Shown: piece after piece, positions 13,459 to 31,341 of the stretch | Layout of the letters: every line of letters begins with the position of its first letter | How positions within the stretch are numbered: position 1 is the stretch's first letter | Assembly (NCBI RefSeq): GCF_041381155.1 | Contig: NC_091134.1 | Location: 30,261,540 to 30,325,539 of the forward strand | Length of the DNA stretch: 64,000 nucleotides | Source of the DNA: Argopecten irradians | Lineage: Eukaryota > Mollusca > Bivalvia > Pectinida > Pectinidae | Direction of reading: 5' to 3' | Notes under the pieces: generated by a model | Databases searched by the model: none | What the model was told of the DNA's origin: nothing | The model's input: only the letters and a program-made list of their open reading frames with translations | Translations under genes and position numbers: made by a program

Positions 13459-16400
13459 GAATAGATAGAGTTGCCCCATTGCCTAGGAAAAAGAGACCCG
13501 GCACGAATTCTGGGTCGAAATTTACGCCAGAGGAACAAGCCATACTTTTACAGTACCATAATGACGTAAGACAAAACCTGACCCCTACTCCAAAGGTCAT
13601 GAAAAAGATGGTAAGTGAAAAGGGCTAGATGGCGTCGATGATAGCATAATAATGTCAGCACTCTGTCATGGTGTGTGAACATATATATTTGATCCTTTCA
13701 AAAGCTTTAAGTCAAGCTTTCACAAACGAAATGGTAAAACGTATTGTCCAAATATGGCATGATTTTATCAAGTGGAGCTTTTGATACTATTTTCCCTTTT
13801 TTTTGGTTCGCAAGAGAGTGGGTTTATGGAATTTGCTCAGCATCGGTATTGGTAAGGTTTTTTGGGGTATCGAATGGATTTTTGCATTGATATCGGATTA
13901 CAAGTGAAGTTTTGGATGAGTGCTGAAATCAAGTTAGCCTTAGAACCTGACTAAGATTTCTGCTTTGAGGATAATAAGCATAGTTTTGGAAACGTGAAAT
14001 CATTTTAATAAGAAAAATGCACAAGAGTTTAAATGGGCATATTAAACTTTGACTAAACGAGGGTTATATGGTATCAAATATCTTGACAAGATTATCAAAC
14101 AGAAATTAGAATAGAAATCTTTACTAAAATCAACTCTTATCAGTTTTCATATCCATACTTACATCTTCAATGTCACTTCATTTGTATTATATTTTCAATT
14201 TATTGCATAATGATTCTAATTATAACACAATGTATATCTATAAAAACTCAAAAGTGATAGTTGTCAAGCACTCAATGGCACAAAAATAAGAGGATCCTAC
14301 TGGCCAGTTATGTGATAAATAATTATTACAATAGTATACATTGAGTTGTATTTTTGTGTTGACCTAAAGAAATGGAGTAATGAACTGGCTGCTAAGGCCC
14401 AAGAGTATGCGGAGAAGTGTGAATGGCGGCACAGTCCCAAATCTGGTAGAAGAAAACAACTTGGGTATCGCTTTATCGGAGAGAACCTCTACATCTCTAC
14501 ATGTAAGTTATGTGAAGCCATTTTAATTAAGGTATCTCTTTGAGGATGAGTTTTTCATTTCCCCGTGGATATAAAAGATAATTTTTATCCTAATGTATAT
14601 AATATGTGAGCCAAAGAATCCAGTAGAATTAGAGGAACTTCTGTGGATTATGGTATGTTACAATGTGTTTGAATATATCAATTACCTGGAATGTGCAGAC
14701 ACATGAATCCATATATGGATTTTTGAACATTTTAATTTTTAGATAGAAAATTTTACTTAATGAAAGGGAATATTCGAGGACATTCTTGAACGCCACCTTA
14801 ATTATAATTATAAAATATTATAAACTATCTCTGTAGCTTGTGTAATTTGGCACATAGAAGTAAACTGTTACATACCGTAACATATAAGCTATGATACACA
14901 CCATATCGGGTAGCTGCTATAACCCAACTAGAAAGAAGAATCTAATCCGAATGTGTCTGGATTTTTTCTATTACAGCGTATGAAGTGACAAAGAGTGTGA
15001 AGAGTTGGGCGGACGAGAAGGCGTTCTACGATTACTTGGCCAACACATGTGTTCCTGGTCAACAGTGTGGACACTATACACAGGTATGGATTGACTACCT
15101 ACATAAGAAATAAAAAGAATTTTTTATCTTTAACCATTTTAGCGTCACTGCACAGAAAACAGAACAACTGTTTCATTTTCTGATTAAACCCAATTAATTC
15201 CACTGGTGTATAAAAGTTAAGATGGGTGACACTTAAGGATGCTCCACCGCTGACAGGGCATAATAAATGATACTCATCATATGCACAATAATTGATGTTT
15301 AATTTTGTATATATGTATCCGATTATCACAAAAGTACATCTAAAATAATTTATTTTACTTTTTGTACTTGCGGAATCAGTACTTCATTCCATATTGGGCA
15401 TATTGTGTTATGGAGTTTTTTGGGACGTAATTAATCATCTTTTAATATTCGTATCCTGAGGTTAAATAAGAAGCTTAAACTTTTCAATGGTGGTAACGGT
15501 GTAACGTAAGGAACTGTTGTAACTGTCTATACTAGTTCGTCTGTTTCTGATAGAGAAACATATCATTCGTCGGCAGTGTAGCATCTTTAATTGCATATCG
15601 TCTGTAGGTGTTCTACTTCTACACGATTTTCATCAAATGGAAAAGACGAAGTTCGTTTTTAAATGGACTCATTATCAATGAATCCTGAAGGGTTTTTTTT
15701 TTGTCTTTGAAATAGCAATAGTAACGAGCCAATTTCTCAAATTGTAGTTATAGTCAATCGGCTTTCATTTTCTAGCTTATTTCGTCTTCCACATACAATG
15801 TTTAAATATAAATAACATTCGTGCTTTTGTTAGTACCCAGTTTGTTCTTGGTTGTATTTGTAACTTGCAATGTTTTCCTTCCATTGAAAATCTGTGCCAT
15901 TTTCTTCTTCCCTTTTGGCTAAAATTATGGTTCTGATAGAAGCAAACATTATCTTTTTATGTTGGTAAACGGAAACGGTCAACTTATTCCCAAATAACCT
16001 TAGTTAGCTCATTCTTAATGTTCATAAAAGTACTTGTCGTTAACACCGAGACCAAAGATTCCACAAATCATGTGTAGTTTTCAATACAAAGTCCCCCTTC
16101 TCACCACAATTAGTTCTATATCTTCTATCAGTATTTCATTATACATGTATCCACTTCCTCAGTAATGTCTATACCTGGTCCATATCTTTAAAATTGTTAG
16201 ATGATCTGGGGAAACACGGATATGGTGGGCTGTGGGATACACTTCTGTAAAGAGGTCGGATTTTGGAGGCGAGGAGATGCCTACTATGTCGTCTGCAACT
16301 ACGGACCCGGGTAAGCCCTACGCCGCTATTTCAGTAAAGCGCGTTTCTCTTTGTACTTTCCTTCTCTATTCTGATACCTTTTCACGAATCTTCATAGAAA

Positions 16401-16967
16401 TGTATAGTTTATCCCGTTATATGCATGGCATAGTATATACCCTTGATTAACCTCATATTGTTCATGTAATGTCGGTGAACTTCATTATTGTAATTTTACA
16501 GCGTTATTTATTCCATGTCTTTAGAATAAACCCTGGCCTTTGTTGGAGAGCCATTAGGAGTATATCATTAGTCATAAATAGAAAATTTCATACTGGTTTT
16601 CAATCAGTTTTGAATCTTAACAAACTTGGTGTAATATGAACTAATTTCTTAACCTTTTAGGTTTTTTTTTAAATTGAATTTCTTTGATCCCACATGAACT
16701 CTTTTATACGCAATACGCAACTAAAATCAAACCCTATGGCATCTCAGTCATACGGATACTGGTACTGTAGTATCACTGAGCTGCTACATAATGGACTTTA
16801 TCCCATTATTGTTCAGGGGGAATATCAATGGAGCTCGACCATATGAAGCTAAGTCCGGTGGGAATGGCAATAAAAGTGACGGCAACTGGAGAAAACAGAC
16901 AACCGTTATAAGACGTACGAAAAGACGGACGAGTAAGAACTCAAGATCCCGTCGACGTCGCCGATAG
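13459..16967 (+). CDS. CAP-domain protein 3 (5' end not found), Arg-rich tail
   Basis: Exons 13459-13610, 14370-14502, 14977-15083, 16201-16310 and 16817-16967 join in phase (about 216 aa visible). CAP signatures HNDVR, GENLY, GHYTQMIW and VVCNYGPGGN are intact, as are the cysteines. The tail is only about 40 aa and ends SRSRRRRRR, echoing the basic end of gene 1 without its long Asn/Gly repeat. As in gene 2, the first visible exon begins in phase 1 and no leader exon was found upstream. Either an unrecognised small exon lies close by, or genes 2 and 3 share a more distant first exon. AATAAA lies at 17244-17249. Intron 4 holds a TTAA-flanked MITE at 15233-15590. Confidence 0.82.
15233..15590. 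repeat. TTAA MITE family, diverged copy
   Basis: It runs from 'TTAAGGATGCTCCACCGC' to 'GCAGTGTAGCATCTTTAA'. It is the most diverged of five copies in this window (others at 28340, 35963, 45239, 49383) and lies in intron 4 of CAP gene 3. Confidence 0.8.
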
Positions 16968-17913
16968 ATAGTCACTGTTATTTGATAGTACTCAAACTGT
17001 TACATACATTTCGGAAGCAACATCACTTCGAGAGTCAAAACCCGACGGCAGGCAGTCGGACCTGTCATGTTATAAACTGTTGTAATAAAATCGTTGTTAT
17101 AACAAGCATGGTTTGTTATTACTGAGTCTGTCCGCGACGTGTTTCCTCGTATTGAGATGGTGTGAGTACTGGGAGCAATGATCATTTGTAATAGGCCTAC
17201 CTATTCCTCTACCTCATCGATTATACCAAACATTAAAACACAGAATAAAAACTTTATTTTTTGTGCTTATTTCATGGAATGCATATGATTTACCCATATC
17301 TGATCTTTATGTGGCCTGTAGCCGGTTTAATATTCAGATTTTGGGCCGCTGCCCGGTTTTATGTGATAATTTTGGACAGTCACTTATAAACCAGTTGAAG
17401 GTAAATCCAGAGCACAGCTCGCAATGTCAAGGCATGTTCAGAAGAGTTTTAGAGCACTCTATAACAAATATGCATTTGGAACAACATACACATATAATTC
17501 ACAAATTATACAATGTATTCAGATAAGCTGAACGTGTGTTTTCATCATGCACTATTTTTCAATAGTAACGTTCTTTCTGTCCTGAATGGATACTTTTACA
17601 TCTTTGCAGCACCTTCTCTTTCCATTAGTACGATAATACAATGGCTGATCTACGGCCAATTTGTTGTCAAACACTATTTCCACATAAATTTGCGAATTAG
17701 ATAAACTTATATTAGCTATATAGAGCCATTAAATAATTGGTTGGGTAAATGTTCTATATTTCTGTAAATCCAATGGATATAAATCACGTATTCGCAAAGG
17801 TTCTTTGTTAGGGTTTATCAATTCCCACAAAGAATACATGTATGCATATGTAGGTATGTTGCAACATTTGTTGCTAAATTTAGTTTACCAACACGTACAC
17901 ACGATCTCCTGTA
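16968..17913. other. Intergenic after CAP gene 3
   Basis: 3' flank with the AATAAA at 17244. Otherwise A+T-rich sequence with no recognised gene. Confidence 0.4.
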
Positions 17914-18926
17914 CAGTGGCGTAGGAAGATGAAACGTCATGGGGGGGCAAAAGGTCCTCAATATTTTGTAAACCCCCAACCCCCCGCCACACCTACAGGA
18001 GGGGATTAATTCAACTCCCAAACCATATAATATATGCTTTATGTAACATTTTCCATATATCACTAAATTTAATCCTTGTACACATTTATAGACAGTGGGG
18101 TCGCTAAAAGGAAATTAACGAATACGCAAATTGGCCAAATTAGCGTGTGAGCGTCGAAGGCGCAAGATTTTGGTGTTTTATTAGGGGTCTGAGGGTGACC
18201 CCCGGGATGAGTTTTATGTATTTTGATGATTTTTCGATCGCCCGAAAGCACGAGAAATTTGGTGTTTGGGGAGTCCGGGGGTCTCCCCCAGGAAAAAATT
18301 ACAATTTATAATGGCTTAGATGAGTTTTACGATGCATTTTTGATGAATTGCAAGCGCCCAAAGGCGCGAGAATTCGGTGTTAGGGGGGTCCGGGGGGGTC
18401 TCCCCCGGGAAAAAAATTACGATTTAGAATGGCTGAGATGAGTTTTACGATAAAGTTTAATGATTAAAAAGCGTTCTGAACATGGTAATTTTTCGATTTA
18501 AAGCTACCTGCATTTAGAAATGATAATTGTGTCGTCATAACATTATGGAACCCTACTCGATCTGAATATACCGGCTTCACACCATCGGTATATTGTTGTG
18601 TAACAGAAAAAAATAGAAATTAATTGTCTCGCTAAGACATATAAACAAATTGATCTTTTAAGAGACATTTTTTTAAATAGTACATAGAATCCCTTGATGG
18701 ACATTTTTAGTCTAGTTTGTGTGTATTGAATTTTTACAATTTAAGGTTTGACATTATGTGCTTGAACCTTTTAGGAAATGCGCCGCGCAGCGGAAAAATT
18801 TTCTAGAATGAAGTACGAAAAATGTGCAGGAGGACCATTTTTTCTTTCAAATAAGCTTTTTTAGAAAATTTCAGTCGTCGAAAATGGGGGGGGGGGGGGC
18901 AAAAAGACATGTTTGCCCCCCCCGTC
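17914..18926. repeat. Transposon-derived region with G/C-rich subrepeats
   Basis: It starts near 'CAGTGGCGTAGGAAG' and 'CATGGGGGGGCAAAAGG' and ends with 'GGGGGGGCAAAAAGACATG'. Between about 18140 and 18460 are roughly three tandem units of 120-130 bp sharing 'GGGGTCTGAGGG' or 'GGTCTCCCCC' blocks, then 'GATGAGTTTTACGAT'. The layout resembles non-autonomous elements of invertebrate genomes. The family is not identified. Confidence 0.5.
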
Positions 18927-19027
18927 CTATATATTATAAGGTTATGTATATGTACTCTCTATCTCATCCTCGATATTCCAGGGGTTACTGTCACTGTCGT
19001 TATATTCAAGGCTCTTGCTCTCAAGCA

Positions 19028-19174
19028 CAGGTTTATGACGCGCGCAAAAAAAAAAGGACCAAAAAAAAAGAGACACCCAAAATACTATGTAGACTATTTC
19101 AAGTTGTGTGTTTTTTTTTGTTTTTTTGTTTTTTGTTTTTTTTTTTTTGCGCAAGCGTCGTAAACCTGTTTCTC
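19028..19174. repeat. Short foldback with A/T-run arms
   Basis: Left arm 'CAGGTTTATGACGCGCGCAA' plus an A run, and right arm a T run plus 'TTGCGCAAGCGTCGTAAACC'. The arms are inverted copies of about 30 bp with a loop of about 80 bp. It sits just after a partial left end (about 18965-19012) of the CATCCTCGAT repeat family. Confidence 0.6.
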
Positions 19175-19280
19175 AAGTTGCATCTCTTGATACTGTACTA
19201 TGATAAAACACAAAAATACGTCCATTTAGTTCAACATCTTTATATCAACTCTTCATGTTACAACAAGATAACTGCAATCG

Positions 19281-19745
19281 AGGCATCCTCGATACACCAT
19301 GGGTTACTTTCGCTGCATTATATCCAGCCTTCGACTATCTCATATAGTAAAACTGGAGGTAGCAGGAGAAAATAACTGACCAATCACGGGCCTGCAGAGA
19401 CTTCCTTTTAAGATTACAGAGAGAGCGATGCTCAACTGCAAAGCTTCACAGTCAACTACAGTGTACCGTTAGACCTATGCAATTTCTTAGATGTACATCA
19501 AAGGATCAAATTGTCTTTTTTGCCTCCAGTCCACTGGGGTGGATAATGCCAGCACAGGCGTCTGCTCCTGGGTTTTGAAAAAAAAAATGAAAAATATAAC
19601 AGCTTACCCTACTATGTGGTTAGCTAACAGGCCGCTAGTGATCTATATTTTTCCAAACCCAGAAGCAGACGCCTACAGACTGGTGGTGATAATAAACCTT
19701 GCAGCATCGAGGATCCAATCAAGGGGACATAATCGTAGCATGTAA
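19281..19745. repeat. Degenerate copy of the CATCCTCGAT palindromic repeat
   Basis: The left half ('GCATCCTCGATACACCATGG', 'GACTATCTCATATAGTAAAA') matches the repeat at 20672-20992. The right half is rearranged, with 'GCATCGAGGATCC' near 19707. The right border is uncertain. Confidence 0.5.
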
Positions 19746-19977
19746 ACATGTTTTCAATGTAGGTACATAGAACCAGAGATTTAACTTGTCTCTGATAAAA
19801 CTATCTAAATTTATTTACACGTATATTAGCATGTATACTGTTTTGTTAAAACATGTAGATGATACTGTGTCTACGCTCGGGGCATTTGCAAGGCTAGTGA
19901 AACAAGTTGAACAAAACGCTTGTCTTTGAAGGAATAATTGTAAGCGTCATTGTGACAAAGATCTTATTATTTACAAC

Positions 19978-25621
<5,644 letters not shown>

Positions 25622-25870
25622 TATTCATATTATAACTGCAGTCTGTCAAGCTGAATTCCATTCTTTAGAACTAGGGTTTGAATTGTATACACAGTATCTA
25701 ATTTCCAGTAGACTTGAAGTAGAATATTTGAGTATCGGTTTGTTGTATGTAGTGTTTAGTGGATAGAAATGTGTATAAATCTAACTGCTAACGATTAAGG
25801 TTCATTGACACTCCAGCATTGTTATTTTTCTTCAAGATATGCACAGTGAGCTATAATGGTTGTGTTTGCA

Positions 25871-25876
25871 AATAAA
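25871..25876 (+). terminator. Poly(A) signal of ZC4H2
   Basis: AATAAA 250 bp after the stop codon. Another AATAAA is at 27612-27617, which would allow a roughly 2-kb 3' UTR. Confidence 0.45.
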
Positions 25877-28339
25877 GCATATCTATACCTTTTAGAAAAT
25901 ATGTTTTTGATATAGACATGTATATTGAGAATGAATTAAAAAAAAACCAAGAGAGAAAGATCATTTTGTCAATTTACCGGTAAATTTGTTTGGCTGTTTA
26001 AATCTTCAATATACATTTTGTACTGTGAAACAGAATAATTTTCCATTTAAGAACATCATATTCAATTGTTCATATTCCTATGTTTGAAGTATTGTAATAG
26101 AGGTTCGTGTTTGTAATCAAGTGTATGTGAGTTTTTATTTTACATTCAAGCATTATTGACTCTTCCATAGTTTAAATATTTTCTCTTATCAATGAATTTG
26201 CATCATTACATTTTTTCTTCTTCTCCAAATATAATATGTTAGTTAAAATTGTGTTGTATTTTAACCATGGACCATGACATTTTAACATTTCATTCATTGT
26301 TTGTGTGTTACTGGTAAAATGATCTGTTTTTACGTTAAGTAAAACATAGCTAACTACTGCAATATGCTGTCTTTATCAGACATAAACAAATATTTTGATT
26401 GTTGTTTTCTGGCTTACCTCCCGATAAGATTGGAAAAATTGTTGATAAAATTATTTTTGAGTGCAATATCGTATCTGCTTGTTTACACGTTTTGGTTTTT
26501 TTTTTATCTTTCATAATCTGCATTTGAAATGATATGTCATCTAATTTGAGGTTGTTTTAAAATGTGCATTGCATGTCAGTGAATATTGTGTAGGATTATA
26601 AAAGTTCAATAGGATTGATTTAACATTGCACATTTAGTTTGTTCTCTATTGAAGTCAATATCATCAGAAAACTTTAAAAAGAAACTAGTAAATAAATTGA
26701 GTCATGATTTTGTGAAACTATCTTCACATTTCAGGTTTGTTAAGATTATAACCAGTTATCTGTCACAACTAAAGAGTTAATTGTTAGTGACCTTTCAATG
26801 TTACATTTAAAACTGCTACTTTCATCAAGCCAATAGATAAAACGTGTGAATGAGCTGATAATTACTATTGTAGATGGATAAGTGCAGCTTTAGGATATAG
26901 AATAGAGTGAAAAGCTGTTTTGATCAAAGGTGATCCACTTTTGTGATGAATTAAGCTATGAATGTTTCAAGCACTGTTCGCTAAATAACTCTTCATGAAG
27001 ATGAATATTACCAGCTTGTCATTAATCTTTTTTTTTAACTATCATATATTTCATTTTCAATGTACACATTCCACCATCCTCATTACTCCATGGGTTACTA
27101 TCACTGTGATTATATACACCCCTGGACTATGTCATATTGAAACTAAATACGACAACATATGAGGCAGGTAGTTTGGTCCTCTTATGTACACTGTATGATT
27201 TTGAAGTTAAACATCGCATTAAATACTTTGTAGACCTGTGATTGGTCAGTTTTTCTCCTGTGATGTCTTTAGTTTAACTATGACATAGTCCAGGGGTAGA
27301 TAAAATGACCATGATAGTAACCCCTCAAGTATTGAAGATTAAAATCCACTTGCTCCAAAATATTAATGAAATTCCATCAGTATTATATCAGTACACTTTA
27401 TGTCTTTGTCATTCTGAGATCAGAATGAGTGTGTACACCAAAGAATGATGTAAAATTGGTGCTATATGTTGGACAATGTTAGGTATATTTTTGTGATAGG
27501 TATTTCAGATTTTTGCTAATGTCAAATATTGTATATCATTGACTTGTTGAGTAGATCCTATATTTGTTGTACATGTACCAATTTTTTATACGATTGATTT
27601 TATTAGACTAGAATAAAGATGAAAAATATTTATCCTGATCATGAGTTGTAATTACTTTCATACCATATTTGCAGCAATTAGAACCCTCCTCTTTTCTGAA
27701 GGAATTGGAGTTATACAAGCAGAGGCTATTAACGGTCACCTAAGTTCTGATATAGAATGAATTGAAGATGGATAAACACTCTATATTGGCCCATTACACT
27801 CACCAGGCTCTTGAAGTCAGTCTGGATAAATTACACAATGTGAGCACATGATTTTATACATAGTGCAAAAATGGCTGCAATCTGACAAAAGATCCATATG
27901 TAAGTCTTTGATAAAACGAAGAAAAAAAACCAAACAACATTTACATAATCAAAGTGATTTTATCAATTGACCTTTCAATCTATGAAGAGTATACAGTATT
28001 TGATTTCATCACATCTATGATTTCAGGAGAATTTTTTTTATTTCAGTCATTCTGATCTTTTTTGGCCCGTCCTTCTTGGGGTCTGTGAGGATCGATTTGG
28101 ATATTACGTTATTAGTACTAGTGTCTCAGGCTAACAATTCTAACCAAGTCAGACTTACTATGGAAATTGAACAAATAATTCTCCAAATGTAATTTTAATT
28201 TTCATATGCCTTATGCCATAGAAGGTTTGTGCAAAATTTCAATGAATTTTCTTCAGCAGTTTCAGAGCAGAAGTCGAAAATGTAAATTGCTAACAGACAT
28301 ATGTATGACAAAGGACAAAAGGACTTCGTCTCAGGTGAC
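25877..28339. other. ZC4H2 3' flank / possible long 3' UTR
   Basis: No open reading frame of interest on either strand. It contains the foldback repeat at 27076-27339. The stretch 28060-28335 looks transposon-derived ('TATGACAAAGGACAAAAGG') but was not classified. Confidence 0.4.
27076..27339. repeat. CATCCTCGAT-family foldback, second copy
   Basis: Ends 'ATCCTCATTACTCCATGGG' and 'CCCCTCAAGTATTGAAGAT', inner arms 'CACCCCTGGACTATGTCATA' and 'TATGACATAGTCCAGGGGT'. It has the same architecture as 20672-20992 but is shorter (264 bp) and diverged. Confidence 0.7.
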
Positions 28340-29566
28340 TTAAAGATGCTCCACCGCCGACAGACCATAAATGATACTCATCATTTGAACAACAATTGGT
28401 GTTTAATCGTGTATATATATGTCTAATTAACACAAAAAATAATATCACATAATTCATTTTGCTTTTGGTGCATGCGCAGTCAAAACTTCATTCTATATAG
28501 AACATAGTGCCACGGAATTTTTATGATGGTGGGCTATTCAAATCGCCTTTCGTCCGTCCTTCCGTCCGTCCGTTAACAATTCTTGTTACCGCTATAGCTC
28601 AGAAAGTGCTAAAGGGATCTTTTTCAAATTTCATATGTAGGTTCCCCTAGGACCCTAGTTGTGCATATTGCATTTTGGGACCGATCGGTGAACAAGATGG
28701 CCGACAGGCGGCCATCTTGGATTTTGATAGTTAAAGTTTGTTATCGCTGTTTCTCAAAAAGTACTGAAGGGATCTTTCTCAAAATTCATATTTAGGTTCC
28801 CATAGGACCCTAGTTGTGCATATTGCATTTTAAGACCGATCGGTGAACAAGATGGCCGACAGGCGACCATCTTGGATTTTGATAGTTAAAGATTGTTACC
28901 GCTATTTCTCAAAAAGTGCTGAAGGGATCTTTTTCAAATTTCATATACAGGTTCCCCTAGAACCCTAGTTGTGCATATTGCATTTTGGGACCGATCGGTA
29001 AACAAGATGGCCGACTGACGGCCATCTTGGATTTTGATAGTTAAAGTTTGTTATCGCTATTTCTCAGAAAGTACTGAAGGGATCTTTCTCAAATTCCATG
29101 CATAGGTTCCCCTTGTACCCTAGTTGTGCATAGTACCTTTTAGGACTGACGCATAATGCCTTTCGGGACTGATCGGTAAACAAGATAGGCAACTGGCCGC
29201 CATCTTAGATTTCATTGTTGAAGTTTGTTACCACTATTTCTTAGAAAGTACTATAGCGATCTGTCTCAAATTTTATATGTAGTGTGTTTGAAAAAGTTTG
29301 AAAAACAGGGAAAAGATCCCTCTTTCCATTGTCAGACATTGATCATTCTTTGGTGGGCGCCAAGATCCCTCTGGGATCTCTTGTTTCGGGATGCAATTAA
29401 TTTTTTTTTTTTTTTTCATCTTGAAGTAAAATTAGAAGCTCAAACTTTCCAATGGTGGTAATGGTGTAAAGTAAGTAACTTTTGTAACTGAAGAAAAATA
29501 ACAAATCGTCTGATCCTCTTTTTGATAGTGAACAAATACCATTTGTCAGCGGTGGAGCATCTTTAA
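28340..29566. repeat. TTAA MITE split by a nested element
   Basis: It runs from 'TTAAAGATGCTCCACCGCCG' to 'CAGCGGTGGAGCATCTTTAA'. The element body is the same as the intact 362-bp copy at 35963 but is interrupted after 'GTGCCACGGAATTTTT' near 28521 and resumes at 'CGGGATGCAATTAATT' near 29387. Confidence 0.8.
28522..29386. mobile_element. GATCCCTCTGGGATCTCTTGT tandem-core element, nested
   Basis: It begins 'ATGATGGTGGGCTATTCAAA' with 'CGTCCGTCCTTCCGTCCG', holds about four 150-155 bp units (each with 'GACCGATCGGT', 'AACAAGATGGCCGAC' and 'CCATCTTGGATTTTGATAG'), and ends 'GATCCCTCTGGGATCTCTTG'. It lies inside the TTAA MITE. A longer relative in the opposite orientation is at 33161-34926. Confidence 0.75.
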
Positions 29567-31341
29567 TTAAACTAGCAGACAGGCAACCTGATGAAAACAT
29601 CACAAACTAAAGTATAAATTTTAGATCAAAAATTTTATTATCAATATTTTAAATTCAATATGTATTGATGGTGAACTATCACCCTTTTGTTGATTTATTA
29701 CAAAATACTTTTTTCCTACTGCTCATTTACCCCCCAAAAATCCTACATGACAACCAGAATGTGATCTGCAAACATATATTGCAGTAAAAAACATAAATTA
29801 CAGCACTTATGTGAACAGTTGAATCAAAATCTTTTACTAAAACTGTTATTTTCTCTTGAATTACTTCTATTTATTCCTTTTAATTTCTATTTAATGCATT
29901 TTACCCCAATCAAATTCAGACTGGGATCCAATATCTGAGTTTCAAAAGTGACCGAAAGAAATATGTATGGTAAATCTAAATTTTAGAAAATTTGGTTGTA
30001 ATGCTTGTAAGGAATTTTTCCCATTTTGACTCGTAAGAAAGCCATTTTGTCTTAATGTCTTCATGTGACTCCTACCATTGTAGTTAAAGTAGATTACCGG
30101 TGAGCTAGACATGAGCAGCTTGATCCTGGATCATTACATAATGCATTATAGATGAACGATTTACAAAATACTGTTCATATCCATTACCATCAAAATGGCA
30201 TCCAAACCATGATACACCCCCTCCCTTTCAAGCCAAAAATCAAAATACACCAATGCAACATTATTTTGATAATTACAAATTTAATGCATCATTGTACACC
30301 AAAAGTTACCATGTAAAAGTTTGGATCTTTTGATATCCTATAGACCCAAAGGTATCTAACTTAATCAAAATAACCACAAACCTGGTCTATAAAGTGCTCT
30401 CCCAACAACATCATCCACAATTCTGATATTTAGATTAGACTTTGATATATTTTACTGGAACCAGACAACATGTGAAGATATACAACATAGATGTATTACA
30501 ACAAAGTATTTTTAAATATTTTCTATTGTTTAAACCATAAAACACACAATTTATATAGGTATTCAGTTATCAATTAATTGCAATAGTTATAAACCAGTGG
30601 AATAACCACACATTTGACCCCTCTACTGAAGGTCATGCTTCTAATGGGAACTAAATGTAGGATCACACATGTATTTACAGGGTATAACATGTGACCAAGC
30701 AACCTACCAAGTGATAAGTAATATCCTCAATGCATCAACAATGATAATTGACATTTCCAAAAAAAACACGGAATCATTTAAAAATTTGTAATATTATAAA
30801 GAAAAATCTGACAGCATATACAAACCTATTGAAAAACTTGATTTTTAAAAGATCTTGTAGGTGATTATTGAGATCGTTCCTGATCTCCGATTGTGGTGAT
30901 AGAGACAAGCTGTACATGATGTAAACTATCATGAAATTTGATTTTGTCTCATCCATATCAAGAGAGAGAAAAATATAAACAACGAAAAAAAATTAATAAC
31001 ATCATATCAGTAAATACTATTCACTTTAAAGAGTAGATGACATTAAATTCAGTCATTTCATTTTCCTAGATTATGTACAGAGTGACCTCATTCCAAAATC
31101 CTTCCATAGAATAAATAGCTTTTTCCATGAAATTGTCTGCCTGTAGTCCGCTCACAGAACCTCAATCATTAGTTTCATTACAGGCATTATCACATAACAT
31201 TGCTATATAGAAGCTTGTAATGATAACACAATGTCAGATTAATTAAGTCACTCTCACAGTAAAACAACAGCAGATATTTTGTGTCCACGGACATCTGCTA
31301 ATCATAAACAGTTTCCATCAGCAAAATAATCAACTCTGCTT
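29567..31341. other. Downstream flank of eIF1A gene 1
   Basis: A+T-rich, with no exon recognised on either strand. It probably includes the 3' UTR of the minus-strand eIF1A gene, whose stop is at 31342-31344. Confidence 0.4.

Noticed and set aside
18824-19375. 183-codon open frame
   Set aside because: It crosses homopolymer runs and two transposon-derived repeats; the translation is low-complexity (Lys and Phe runs).
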